DNA of 64,000 bases, taken from contig NC_012781.1 of NCBI RefSeq assembly GCF_000020605.1, positions 2,543,501-2,607,500 of the forward strand, given 5' to 3'. A program made the translations under genes and the position numbers. Positions 17,963 to 27,268 of the stretch are shown piece by piece; the stretch's first letter is position 1, and the number at the start of each line of letters is the position of its first letter. A model generated the notes under the pieces. It searched no databases. It was given only the letters and a program-made list of their open reading frames with translations, and was not told where the DNA came from. The stretch comes from Agathobacter rectalis ATCC 33656 (GTDB taxonomy: Bacteria; Bacillota; Clostridia; Lachnospirales; Lachnospiraceae).

Positions 17963-19034
17963 GCTGGGAAGCCTTTTCGACGGGATCGGCGTGTTCCCTC
18001 TGGCTGCTTCCCGGTGCGGTATCCGTCCGGTATGGGCCAGTGAGATTGAAAAAGCGCCCATCTCCATAACCAAAAGGCACTTTCCCGACATGGTGCATTT
18101 GGGGGATATTACGAAGGTGGACGGCGGGAAAATCCCACCTGTCCATATAATTACCTTCGGTTCCCCCTGTCAGAACCTTTCTCTGATCGGCAACCGCTCC
18201 GGCCTTGCCGGGGCAAAATCAAGCCTGTTCTATCAGGCGTTTCGTATCATACAGGAAATGAGGGATGCTACTGATAACCTATATCCAGCTATCGCTGTTT
18301 GGGAAAACGTCATGGGAGCGTTTTCTACAAATGACCGGATGGACTTTAGAGCCGTCCTATCCGCCTTCTCGGACACCGAAGTTCCAATGCCTCCTTCGGG
18401 AAGATGGGGAAACGCCGGAATGGTGCGAGGGGGAACGCCTGATGTGTGCTGGCGGCTCATGGACGCCCAGTATTGGGCAGGCTCCCGAAGGCTGGCACGA
18501 AGGCAGCGGATTTTCGTCGTGGCGGATTTTGGAGGCAGACGTGCCGCAGACATACTATTTAAGCCCCGTCCAATGCTCCCACTTCCTCCGCCTTGCGGAG
18601 AGGGCGGGCGGGCCGCCGCCGAAGGAGATCGAACAGCTTCTTTTGAAACAGGGCGGCAGATACCAGTCATCCACCCCTTTCAGTGCTTCCGTATGCGGGG
18701 AGCGGCAAAAAGGCAGGAAGAAACGGCCTTCCGAAACAGCTTCGGATTACCAACTGACCCTTTTCCCACTCTTTTAGCCAGTGATGTAACGCCCTTTGCC
18801 TTCTGGTATGAGGGCGACCCGGAGGGCGGCTGTATCCGTTTTCTGACGGAAACGGAAAGCGAACGGCTGATGGGGCTGCCGGAGGGCTGGACAAAGTACG
18901 GGGCGGACGGCGTGGAGATCCGGCCTCTGCAACGCTACAAGGCGCTGGGAAACGCGATTGCCCTCCCTTGCGCCGATTACATTATGGCCGGGATTTATGA
19001 GGTGCTGGCTGACCGGGCCGGAAAGGAGGAATGA
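17949..19034 (+). CDS. C5-cytosine DNA methyltransferase
   Basis: All main motifs of the family are visible in this 361-residue protein: motif I GSLFDGIGVFPLA (AdoMet binding), motif IV FGSPCQNLS with the catalytic cysteine, motif VI WENVMGAFS, motif VIII RRQRIFVVADF and motif X ALGNAIALPCADY. The target-recognition region lies at about 210-290. No restriction enzyme is adjacent, so it is a solitary methylase. Next to ArdA it probably protects the incoming element from host restriction. It is translationally linked to the genes on both sides. Confidence 0.92.
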   Translation: MPDIKLGSLFDGIGVFPLAASRCGIRPVWASEIEKAPISITKRHFPDMVHLGDITKVDGGKIPPVHIITFGSPCQNLSLIGNRSGLAGAKSSLFYQAFRIIQEMRDATDNLYPAIAVWENVMGAFSTNDRMDFRAVLSAFSDTEVPMPPSGRWGNAGMVRGGTPDVCWRLMDAQYWAGSRRLARRQRIFVVADFGGRRAADILFKPRPMLPLPPPCGEGGRAAAEGDRTASFETGRQIPVIHPFQCFRMRGAAKRQEETAFRNSFGLPTDPFPTLLASDVTPFAFWYEGDPEGGCIRFLTETESERLMGLPEGWTKYGADGVEIRPLQRYKALGNAIALPCADYIMAGIYEVLADRAGKEE

Positions 19035-19038
19035 GCCC

Positions 19039-19752
19039 ATGTTTGAAGCCTATATAACCAATACAGCCCTGTACCCCTTGATGGGGATCGAGGTAGGGAC
19101 AACGGTACATTTCCCCATGACGACACAGGAGTTGCAGGCCGCCCTTGCCAAAATCGGGATAGACGGGAAACGGTACAGCGAAGTGTTCTTTACCAGCTTT
19201 GACAGTGATGTGCTGGGGCTCTACGATCATCTCTACGAATGTGAGAACATCGACGAGCTGAACGAGCTGGGCCACGCCCTGCTGGAAGTACGGGATAAGG
19301 GCGGACTGGAAACCTTTGAAGCCGCTCTTGTCTTGGGAAACCACACACGGAGCGTGAAGGATTTGATAAACCTGACCCAGAACCTTGACCTGTACCGCTT
19401 TTACCCGGATATTTCTGATGATGAAGGGCTGGGCCGTCTTTACGCCGACGAGCTTGGGACCATCGACATACCGGAGCACATTCAGAACTACTTCGATTAT
19501 GAGGCATACGGGCGGGATGTGCGTATCAACGAGGGCGGCGTATTCGCTCCCGGTGGGTACGTGTCGGCAGTCCCGGAGGGCTTCAAGGAGTATTACCACG
19601 GGCCGCAGGACATTCCGCCGGAACACCGGATATTTGCCTATCCTGAAAAGGCCGAGCCTGTCCACTCCATTCTCGCTGCACTCAAACGGTTTCAAGAAGC
19701 CCCGCCCGCTCCGAAAAAGGACAAGGCGGGGCCTTCCCATGAAGAACGGTAA
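19039..19752 (+). CDS. ardA: Antirestriction protein ArdA
   Basis: The 237-residue acidic protein opens MFEAYITNTALYPLMGIEVG and continues with the elongated, negatively charged DNA-mimic composition of ArdA. The EVFFTSFDSDVLGLYDHLYECENIDELNELGHAL region is typical of ArdA N-terminal domains. ArdA mimics DNA to block type I restriction enzymes during conjugative entry. GGAGG precedes the ATG at 19039. The methylase stop codon is 4 bp upstream, so the two anti-restriction functions are expressed together. A 23-nt palindrome follows the stop codon. Confidence 0.85.
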   Translation: MFEAYITNTALYPLMGIEVGTTVHFPMTTQELQAALAKIGIDGKRYSEVFFTSFDSDVLGLYDHLYECENIDELNELGHALLEVRDKGGLETFEAALVLGNHTRSVKDLINLTQNLDLYRFYPDISDDEGLGRLYADELGTIDIPEHIQNYFDYEAYGRDVRINEGGVFAPGGYVSAVPEGFKEYYHGPQDIPPEHRIFAYPEKAEPVHSILAALKRFQEAPPAPKKDKAGPSHEER

Positions 19753-19796
19753 GACTTCGGGCCAGCATGGCCCGAAGCATGAAGGAGGTGCATACC

Positions 19797-20816
19797 ATCA
19801 ACTATTACCCTATCAATGAAGGAGCCGCCCGCCGGGCAAAGGAAATGAACAGCTTTTCCGACTACAAGGAAGGGAGCGCAACGGCGGAATACCGGGCAAT
19901 GGTGGACAAGGCCGCCGCCATAGCGGAACGGCAGAAATCCCGGGTGGCCCCCATGTACCATGAGAAGATTGACCATCTGTTAGACACCTACGCCCGCAAG
20001 CTGGCCGAAAACATGAACCAGGGCTTTGCCATTGACGCAAGGGTTCCCTCTGTGATGATCGCCGGACCTGCCAATTTCCCGGTGGGAAAGAAGGAAAAAC
20101 AGAACCGGGCCCGGGACAGCAACATGGAGGAATGGCGGTATATTCAAGGGCTGCTGGATAAGATACGCAGTACCGGCATGGGCGGGATCAGCGCCGATGA
20201 CCCGGCAGCGATTGAAAAGCTCCAGAAGAAGCTGGACGGGCTGGAACGCTCCCAGCTCATTATGAAGGAGGTCAACGCCTATTACCGCAAGCATGGCAAG
20301 CTGGACGGCTGTGCGCTGCTGTCACCGGATCAGATCGAAAAGCTGAAAGCAAGCATGGCGTCAAGCTGGCGGAGCGATCCGAGGCCCTTTGAAAGCTACC
20401 AGCTTACCAACAACAATGCGGAAATCCGCCGGGTAAAGGCCCGTATCGAACAGCTTTCCAAACAGGCACAGCAGGAATTTTCCGGCTGGGAGTTCGATGG
20501 GGGCCGTGTGGAAATGAACCGGGAGGACAACCGCTTGCAGGTGTTCTTTGACGGAAAGCCTGACGCGGACACCCGGGCCGAGCTGAAAAGCAACGGTTTC
20601 CGCTGGGCTCCCAGCGTGGGCGCATGGCAGAGGCAGCTCACGGACAACGCCATCCGGGCGGCTGACCGCTTGGAATGTATCAAGCCGCTGTCCGGCGAAA
20701 AGCCCTCCCAGCTTCAAAAGAAGCCCTCTATCTTGCAAACCATGCGGGAACAGGGCGAAAAAGTCCAGACGGAGCCGGAAAAGAAAGCTCCGTCCGGCAG
20801 GGATGCCGAGCGGTAA
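19797..20816 (+). CDS. Conserved ICE protein, possible ATC start
   Basis: The protein (about 340 residues) is a Tn1549-type accessory protein of unknown role. It is helical, with a C-terminal module holding R-L-Q-V-F-F-D-G-K-P and SNGFRWAPSVGAWQRQLT, which recurs in plasmid and phage proteins. AAGGAGG (19782-19788) is 8 bp from an ATC codon at 19797 that begins INYYPINEG. Relatives I recall begin at the matching position with MNYYPIN. An in-frame ATG at 19767 lies within the palindrome, upstream of this ribosome binding site. The ATC start is inferred from spacing and needs protein evidence. Confidence 0.6.
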   Translation: MNYYPINEGAARRAKEMNSFSDYKEGSATAEYRAMVDKAAAIAERQKSRVAPMYHEKIDHLLDTYARKLAENMNQGFAIDARVPSVMIAGPANFPVGKKEKQNRARDSNMEEWRYIQGLLDKIRSTGMGGISADDPAAIEKLQKKLDGLERSQLIMKEVNAYYRKHGKLDGCALLSPDQIEKLKASMASSWRSDPRPFESYQLTNNNAEIRRVKARIEQLSKQAQQEFSGWEFDGGRVEMNREDNRLQVFFDGKPDADTRAELKSNGFRWAPSVGAWQRQLTDNAIRAADRLECIKPLSGEKPSQLQKKPSILQTMREQGEKVQTEPEKKAPSGRDAER

Positions 20817-20907
20817 GCCTCGGGCCACATTGGCCCGAGGTTTTCTGTTCCCCGAGACTGTACGGGGGCCTCCCGGATAGCGGGAACCCCGACGGAAAGG
20901 AGGTTTT

Positions 20908-21378
20908 ATGCAGGAAGAAGTAAACCAAAAAACGGTTGCCCTTTCGATCAGGACAACGAAGCTCACAGGAAAAGTGCTGGCTGCCGCTCTTGGCAAGGTG
21001 GTTCGGGCGCTGCAAAAGCACCACCGGAAGGCGCTGACCCCGCAGGGACGCCAGAGCGTGAAAAAGCTGATGAACCACTATGGCGGCAAAAGTGCCATGC
21101 CCTATGTGGGAGCTCCAAAGGATTTTGACCGGATCGCGAAGGAGTTCCATGTGGACTACGCTTTCCATAAAGTGAGCCCCGGTCATTACCTGCTGTTTTT
21201 CAAAGCCAATCAGGCGGACGCTATCACGGCGGCCTTCCAGAAGTACAGCGCAAAGGTGCTGAATAAAGAGCAGGACAAGGCTTCCATCCTCGGCCAGCTT
21301 CGGAAATTCACGGAGCAGATCAGGACACAGGCAAAGGAAAAGCAGCGAACCAGAGAGGCGGTGAAGGACGGACGTTGA
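20908..21378 (+). CDS. pcfB: PcfB-family (DUF3801) conjugation protein
   Basis: The 156-residue protein has the DUF3801 layout: MQEEVNQKTVALSIRTTKLT at the start, a Lys-rich helical core with SVKKLMNHYGGKSA, then IAKEFHVDYAFHKVSPGHYLLFFKANQADAI. PcfB-type proteins are soluble partners of the coupling protein in Gram-positive conjugation. The stop codon overlaps the TTG start of the coupling-protein gene, which supports joint translation. Confidence 0.82.
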   Translation: MQEEVNQKTVALSIRTTKLTGKVLAAALGKVVRALQKHHRKALTPQGRQSVKKLMNHYGGKSAMPYVGAPKDFDRIAKEFHVDYAFHKVSPGHYLLFFKANQADAITAAFQKYSAKVLNKEQDKASILGQLRKFTEQIRTQAKEKQRTREAVKDGR

Positions 21379-24300
21379 GTGACAAAATCAGAAAATATGT
21401 ACTCCCAAACCTGCCGTACCTCTTTGTGTTCTGGTTCTTCTCCAAAATCGGGACGGCCTACCGGATCGCCCCCGGCACAGACTTCGGGACAAAGCTCATG
21501 GGGATGCTCGATACCTTCCCCAAAGCCTTTGAAACCTACTGGCCGGGGCTGGGAGGTATTGACCTGCTGGTGGGCCTTGCCGGTGCGGCTGGGGTGTATC
21601 TGCTGATACAGTCAAAGATCAGGCAGGCGAAAAAATTCCGGCGGGATGCGGAATACGGCACCGCCCGCTTTGGAACAAAGGAGGATATAAAGCCGTTTGT
21701 TGACCCAAAATTTCAGAACAATGTCATTCTGACCGGGACGGAGTTCCTTACCATGAACACCCGTCCGAAGATACCCGCCAATGCCCGGAACCTAAACGCC
21801 TGTGTCATCGGCTCGTCCGGCTCGGGAAAGACAAGGTTCTGGCTGACCCCGCAGCTCCTTCAAGCCCATTCCTCGTATGTGGTGGTAGACCCGAAGGGCG
21901 GCACCCTCGACCAGTGCGGGCGGTTTCTGCAACGGGAGAAATACAGGGTGCGGGTGTTCAACAGTATCGACTTTTCAAAATCCATGCACTACAATCCGCT
22001 GGCCTATGCGCGACACGAGGTCGCGTAATTAAACTGTTCGGCGCCGACCGAACCTGTTATTCCATTAGCAGTAGCCTATCGTCACCGAAGCGGCTGGCAA
22101 CGGCCGTGAGGCAGCATGACGAGAAAAGGTAGCCCTCCCGAAAGGGTCAAGCCGAAACCGCGAGGCAGAGGCGAAAAGCTGGAAGCAACGTCCGGCTGGG
22201 GAGCTTGGCTTGTGTAGTATGGTGAATGTAAGTAAATCGCTGTTAAACGTCGTTAGCGGGAACCAGGCTAAAGTTGCTGATAAGCCTGAACCAAAAAGGT
22301 GTGCAGTCGGATGTTCTCCTGTAAGCTGGGAACACATGGACAAACAAGACTGCCGGCGGATAGGCGGCACCTAACCTACACGGTTGATTACGTGAAACGT
22401 GGTAAGCCCACGCTCTCTCCGTATATTCGGAAAGCTGACCGCAAGGAAAGCCGATAGAAACGCGGGTAAGGAACGCTGGAAAAAGCGAATGCCGACCTTG
22501 TAATGAGAACGGATAGGGATTGAAACAGTATTCCACGCGAAAGCGGGCTGACTTCCAGCAGGTCTATCTTTACGAGAGAATTTACAGAACTTTTGAGAGG
22601 AGGAATTGCAAATGAACAGGAAACTGTGTGCGCCTGCTGACAGGGCACAAAGCTGGGAATCCATTGATTGGAAGAAGGCGGAGGCCTATGTTAAAAAGCT
22701 GCAAATGCGTATCGTAAAGGCTCAAAAAGACGGTCATTACAACAAGGTGAAAACCCTGCAATGGCTGTTGACGCACTCTTTCTATGCCAAGGCATTGGCG
22801 GTAAAGCGTGTGACAAGTAATAAAGGCAAAAACACTGCTGGTGTAGACCATGAATTATGGAAAACGCCAAAGGGCAAATTCGAGGCGATTGAAAAACTCA
22901 AACGCCGGGGCTATAAGCCCCAACCTCTCAGACGGGTGTACATCCCGAAGAAAAACGGAAAATTACGCCCGCTGAGTATTCCGACGATGACAGACCGCGC
23001 CATGCAGACATTATATAAGTTTGCATTGGAACCATTGGCAGAAACTCTAGCAGACCCGAACTCCTACGGTTTTAGAATTGGAAGAAGCACACACGACGCT
23101 ATCGGGCAATGCTTCAACGATTTATGCAGAGCCGGTTCTCCACAATGGATTTTGGAAGGAGATATTAAAGGGTGCTTCGACCACATCAGCCATAACTGGC
23201 TGTTGGCAAACATTCCAATGGATAAGAAAATGCTCGGGAAATGGCTGAAATGCGGTTTTGTGGAAACCAAAAAGCTCTTTCCAACAGAGGAAGGAACCCC
23301 ACAGGGCGGCACAATATCGCCAGTCTTGATGAACATGACCTTAGACGGTCTGGAGCGGATTCTAAAAGAAAGATTCCCTATGAGACGGACGGTGGCAGGT
23401 AAAACTGTTTACGACCAGATTAACTTCGTGCGATATGCCGACGACTTTATCGTTACCGGAAAAAGCCCGGAAACTCTACGTAACGAGGTTATGCCGCTCA
23501 TCAAGGACTTTCTGGCGGAACGCGGCCTGCAACTCTCCGAGGAAAAAACGGTAATCACACATATCAGCGACGGTTTTGATTTTCTTGGGCAGAACGTTCG
23601 GAAATACAACGGAAAATTGCTCATTAAGCCGTCAAAGAATGCGATAAAATCCTTCCTCAAAAAAGTGCGGACTATCGTTAGGGAGAACAAAACAGCCACA
23701 CAGGACTTGCTCATTCGCAAGTTAAATCCTGTCATTCGTGGTTGGGTCAACTACCATCGCTATGTAGTTTCTGCGGATATTTTTGGATTGGTTGACCACA
23801 GGATTTTCGAGTGCCTATGGAGGTGGGCTTGCCGCAGACACAAGCGAAAAGGTAGGAAATGGATTGCCAACAAATACTGGCACCATATTGATAACCGAAC
23901 GTGGACGTTTGCAACAGAGCCTGCTTTCCGCAGTAAAGATTTCGATGAAAAATACCTCAAGCTGGAATACGCGGCAAATACTAAAATCATCCGATTCAGG
24001 AAAATCGCCGCCGAAGCTAACCCATTCGATGAAAAATGGACGGGATATTATGAGGAACGTGACGGAGAAAGAATGCTGAACAGTACCAAAGGACGGGAAA
24101 AACTCGTTAAAATCTGGAACAACCAGAAACGGTGCTGCCCTGTATGCGGAGAAAGAATTACATCCGAAACAGGATTCAAGACGCATTTTAACACCGAAAA
24201 CAACAGGAAATGGCCCGCTATTATGGTACATCCCTGGTGTCATCGAAATCTGCATGAGCCAAACTACTTGATTTGAGCCGGGTTTCGTTTTACACGAGGC

Positions 24301-25580
24301 CTTACGATAGGCTTGAGCCGTATGACGGGAAACTGTCACGTACGGTTCTTAGGGGAGGGGCTGGCAGCAATACCAGTCTCTTACCCGACATCAAGACGGA
24401 AAGCGATGTTTTGAAATTCGTTACCGCCTTGATTGCCAACACCAAAGGCGACGGCAAGGAGGGCGACGAGTTCTGGACCAAAGCCGAAACCCTCTTGTAC
24501 TGCGCCCTTGTGGCCTACATCGTCTTTGAGGGGCCGGAAGAAGAACGCAACATGAATACGCTGGTGGAAATGATAAACAGCATGGAAGTCCGGGAGGATG
24601 ACGAAACCTTCAAAAATGCGGTGGACTATATGTTTGACGGGCTGGAACGCCGCAGCCCCCAGCACTTCGCCGTGAGGCAGTATAAGAAATACAAGCTCGC
24701 CAGCGGCAAGACAGCCAAAAGCATTTTGATTTCCTGCGGTGCAAGACTGGCTCCCTTTGATATTCCCCAGCTTCGGGAGATCATGTCTTATGACGAGCTG
24801 GAGCTTGATAAGCTGGGGGACGAAAAATCGGCGCTGTTCTTCCTTATCAGCGACACGGACACCACCTACAACTTTTTGGTTGCCCTTGCTTTCTCGCAGA
24901 TGTTCAACCTTCTGTGTGAACGGGCTGATAACACCTATGGCGGGCGTCTGCCCTACCATGTGCGGGTGCTATGGGACGAGGCTGCCAACACCGGGCAGGT
25001 GCCGGGGCTGGAAAAGATTGTGGCCGTCATTCGTTCCCGGGAGATCAGCCTGACGCTCTTTTATCAGGCTATGAGCCAGTGCAAGGCATTGTACAAAGAC
25101 CATTCCGAAACCATCATGGGAAACATGGACAGTATCGTGTTCCTCGGAGGCCGGGAGGCTTCCACCCTAAAGGATATTTCGGAAAACTGGCTGGGCAAGG
25201 CCACCATCTCTATGCAGACCGAGGGCCGAAGCCGGGGACAGTCTGAAAGTTACAGCCAAAATATGCAGCGGCTTGGCCGGGAACTGATGACCACCAGCGA
25301 GATCACCACCATGCCCGGGGATAAATGTATCTTGCAGCTTCGGGGGCTCCCGCCCTTCCTGTCCCCGAAGTATGACTTGAAAAAGCACCCGAATTACAAG
25401 TACACAGCCGAATTTGATAAAAAGAAAAACGCCTTCCGCTTGGAAAGCCTGTTCCGCCACCGGCCATTGAGACTAAAGCCGGAGGACGAATACACGGTGT
25501 ACAAAGTGGACGGCTCCGACACGGACGAAGAAGCTGACCTGTTGAATTTCGATGATCTGGACAGCGACGAGTTTGTGTAA
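21375..25580 (+). CDS. virD4: VirD4-type coupling ATPase, split by a group II intron
   Basis: Exon 1 is 21375-22007 (211 codons, TTG start) and exon 2 is 24390-25580 (396 codons). Joined they give 607 residues with NPLAY running directly into IKTESDVLKFVTALIANTKG. The N-terminus has two membrane segments. Walker A is VIGSSGSGKTRFW and Walker B lies in RVLWDEAANTG. An ESYSQNMQRLGRELMT segment and a typical TraG/VirD4 C-terminus follow. This protein brings the relaxosome to the secretion channel. Without splicing the product would stop within the intron after about 217 residues, so ICE transfer depends on the intron. Confidence 0.88.
22008..24389 (+). mobile_element. Group II intron inserted in virD4
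   Basis: The boundaries are set by exact restoration of the virD4 frame. The intron begins GCGCGACACG, where GUGYG is the usual rule, and ends CTTACCCGAC. A textbook 34-nt domain V is visible at 24315-24348: GAGCCGTATGACGG, a GAAA tetraloop, then the matching CTGTCACGTACGGTTC arm. Domain VI follows at about 24350-24385. It encodes its own maturase at 22612-24276. At 2382 bp it is a normal length for an intron with an open frame. Confidence 0.88.
22612..24276 (+). CDS. ltrA: Group II intron reverse transcriptase/maturase with HNH endonuclease
   Basis: The 554-residue protein carries RT motifs in order: IPKKNGKLRPLSIPTMTDRA, EGDIKGCFDHIS, GTPQGGTISPVLMN and FVRYADDFIVTG with the catalytic Y-A-D-D. 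A maturase (X) region follows, with GWVNYHRYV. A C-terminal HNH/zinc endonuclease module is last: CCPVCGERITSETG, then H-P-W-C-H-R-N-L-H. All parts needed for splicing and retrohoming appear intact. AGGAGG precedes the ATG at 22612 by 8 bp; an in-frame TTG at 22606 is less well placed. Confidence 0.92.
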   Translation: MNRKLCAPADRAQSWESIDWKKAEAYVKKLQMRIVKAQKDGHYNKVKTLQWLLTHSFYAKALAVKRVTSNKGKNTAGVDHELWKTPKGKFEAIEKLKRRGYKPQPLRRVYIPKKNGKLRPLSIPTMTDRAMQTLYKFALEPLAETLADPNSYGFRIGRSTHDAIGQCFNDLCRAGSPQWILEGDIKGCFDHISHNWLLANIPMDKKMLGKWLKCGFVETKKLFPTEEGTPQGGTISPVLMNMTLDGLERILKERFPMRRTVAGKTVYDQINFVRYADDFIVTGKSPETLRNEVMPLIKDFLAERGLQLSEEKTVITHISDGFDFLGQNVRKYNGKLLIKPSKNAIKSFLKKVRTIVRENKTATQDLLIRKLNPVIRGWVNYHRYVVSADIFGLVDHRIFECLWRWACRRHKRKGRKWIANKYWHHIDNRTWTFATEPAFRSKDFDEKYLKLEYAANTKIIRFRKIAAEANPFDEKWTGYYEERDGERMLNSTKGREKLVKIWNNQKRCCPVCGERITSETGFKTHFNTENNRKWPAIMVHPWCHRNLHEPNYLI

Positions 25581-25669
25581 CTTCGGGCCATGATGACCCG
25601 AAGCGCCGCCGATGTGGGCGGCTTTTTTTGTACCCAAAACCATCAAACAAACAAAATGGAGGAACGTAT

Positions 25670-25828
25670 ATGGAATTTTTCAATCAGGCAATCGACATTC
25701 TCAAAATTCTGGTCATGGCTCTTGGCGCCGGTCTGGCGGTGTGGGGCGTCATCAACCTTCTGGAAGGTTACGGGTCGGACAACCCTGCGGCAAAAAGCCA
25801 GGGCATTAAGCAGTTCATGGCTAATTAA
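25670..25828 (+). pseudogene. Maff2-family membrane protein, 5' part cut by the nested element
   Basis: The first 50 codons read MEFFNQAIDILKILVMALGA and end YGSDNPAAKSQGIKQFMA, then two element-derived codons (AAT, stop). The family is a small two-helix membrane protein (VirB2/pilin-like position) of conjugative transposons. The second helix is missing here and is found 10.4 kb away at 36232-36306. GGAGG precedes the ATG. A 23-nt palindrome at 25581 separates it from virD4. Confidence 0.85.
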
Positions 25829-25890
25829 AGGGAACAAAAAGAAAGGAAAAACCAATCCAGACGGTATCAGCGACAGGCTACAAGATTAAA

Positions 25891-25919
25891 TTGTGATTTC
25901 ACAAGATTGGTGCTATAAT
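25891..25919 (+). promoter_or_regulatory. Promoter with operator dyad at the left end of the nested element
   Basis: -35 TTGTGA (25891-25896) and -10 TATAAT (25914-25919) are separated by 17 bp. The -35 is half of a perfect dyad, TTGTGA-TT-TCACAA (25891-25904), which could be a binding site for one of the element's HTH proteins. Confidence 0.65.
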
Positions 25920-25982
25920 AAGAGAAAAGTTCCTGCCGGGGCAGCCACCCCGGTGGTATGGATAGAAAGGCAGGAAAACAAT

Positions 25983-26255
25983 ATGCACATCAGCTATAAA
26001 CCACTCTGGCATACACTGTTAGAGCGTGATATGAGAAAAGAAGATTTAAGGCTTGCCGCCGGTATGACAACGAATATGATTGCCAACATGAGCAAAGAAG
26101 GAAAGCACATCAGTATGGACACATTAGCCCGTATCTGCGAAACGCTGAATTGTGAGATTACCGATGTGATTGAGTTAGTACCAGACGAGCCTGCTTCCAC
26201 AGGAGGTAAGGAACATGAGCGAATTGAAACCAAGAATAACAGAAAACGGAATTGA
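25983..26255 (+). CDS. Small HTH transcriptional regulator
   Basis: The 90-residue protein is a Cro/C1-type helix-turn-helix of the short YozG-like kind: LLERDMRKEDLRLAAGMTTNMIANMSKEGKHISMDTLARICETLNCEITDVIELV, then a short charged tail. It is the first gene of the nested element and lies behind the promoter with the TTGTGA dyad, its likely target. AGGAAAAC precedes the ATG at 25983. The tail overlaps the start of tnpV by 41 bp. Confidence 0.8.
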   Translation: MHISYKPLWHTLLERDMRKEDLRLAAGMTTNMIANMSKEGKHISMDTLARICETLNCEITDVIELVPDEPASTGGKEHERIETKNNRKRN

Positions 26256-26592
26256 TTATATCCTTGTTGGGGATTACTACATCCCGGATTTGAAGCTACC
26301 GGAAGAACACCGCCCCATTGGAAAGTATGGACGGCTACACCGGGAATATTTAAGAGAAGTCCACCCAGCCAGATTGAACACATTGATATTGACCGGAGAG
26401 CTATGGACATATCTTGCAGGCCTGAACGAACAGGCACAGGAACGGTTAGACACCATCATGGAGCAGATGAAGGCTGCCGATGGTGTGACCGAGGAATTGA
26501 AGCGTACCCATCAAATGGAATGGGTGCAGCGTTGCAATAACATTCACAACCGGGCAGAAGAAATTATTTTGCAAGAGATGATTTATTCATAA
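26215..26592 (+). CDS. tnpV: TnpV family transposon protein
   Basis: The 125-residue protein matches TnpV of Tn4451-like elements: GIDYILVGDYYIPDLKLPEE, GKYGRLHREYLREVHPARLN, then an internal LAGLNEQAQERLDTIMEQM helix. TnpV proteins accompany large serine recombinases on mobilizable elements; their role is not established. AGGAGGT sits 7 bp before the ATG. Confidence 0.82.
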   Translation: MSELKPRITENGIDYILVGDYYIPDLKLPEEHRPIGKYGRLHREYLREVHPARLNTLILTGELWTYLAGLNEQAQERLDTIMEQMKAADGVTEELKRTHQMEWVQRCNNIHNRAEEIILQEMIYS

Positions 26593-26646
26593 CGGTATGG
26601 TAGAATGATTATGACAAATCGAAAGTTGACAAGGAGTTTTGATAGC

Positions 26647-27171
26647 GTGAAAAAAATATTTCTTAAAATTGTGATAGGGGTTGTTCTTGCTTGTATTTTA
26701 TTTGTTTGTTTTCTTTATACGAACAATGAGATCGGCGTGACTTCATCTAAGCTGGAGGCAGATATTCGTTCGTCGCAGAAGATTAAGGATGATTGGACGG
26801 TCGATGGAAGCGTTTCCAGCACGATGGCTGCATATATTTCTTACCCTCAGGATTTGAGTGACCATTCTTTTTCCGTCTATGTCAATCGTCCAGGACTTTC
26901 CTTCGGATATTTTTTCCGTGGAGGTGGAACTCTTTCGGGGATTCAAAGAGGAATTGTGGAGTTTACTGTAGAGGGATATAATGAACGAGCATTTATTTCT
27001 ATGAATCAACAGCAGGTGCAACAACTTGAAATAGATGATGGCAACACAATTCAAGTGGTTGATATTGACCGCAATAAACCTTTTGCGATTGTCTTGCCTA
27101 TAAATGCGGGTAATATTACTTTTTATGATGTAAATAGAAATACTGTGGAATATTGGAATAATCCTCTTTGA
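26647..27171 (+). CDS. Unknown membrane-anchored protein
   Basis: About 174 residues: a positively charged N-terminus and one membrane helix (IVIGVVLACILFVCFLYT), then an extracytoplasmic domain of about 140 residues with beta-rich, Gly/Ser-rich sequence. I do not recognise the family. AAGGAG lies 10 bp before the GTG at 26647, which I prefer to the unsupported ATG at 26605. Lower GC than its neighbours suggests a recent cargo gene in the nested element. Confidence 0.65.
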   Translation: MKKIFLKIVIGVVLACILFVCFLYTNNEIGVTSSKLEADIRSSQKIKDDWTVDGSVSSTMAAYISYPQDLSDHSFSVYVNRPGLSFGYFFRGGGTLSGIQRGIVEFTVEGYNERAFISMNQQQVQQLEIDDGNTIQVVDIDRNKPFAIVLPINAGNITFYDVNRNTVEYWNNPL

Positions 27172-27217
27172 CAAATTCCAGTTTGTCGTGCTAAAAATTC
27201 AACTGAATAATCCCAGC

Positions 27218-27266
27218 AAAAACCGCTGCTACATGGAAGCCAACAAACCATGCAACAGCGGTTTTT
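27218..27266. terminator. Bidirectional terminator between convergent genes
   Basis: AAAAACCGCTG (27218-27228) pairs with CAGCGGTTTTT (27256-27266). T-runs follow on both strands, serving the membrane-protein gene on one side and the XRE regulator on the other. Confidence 0.75.
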
Positions 27267-27268
27267 CT

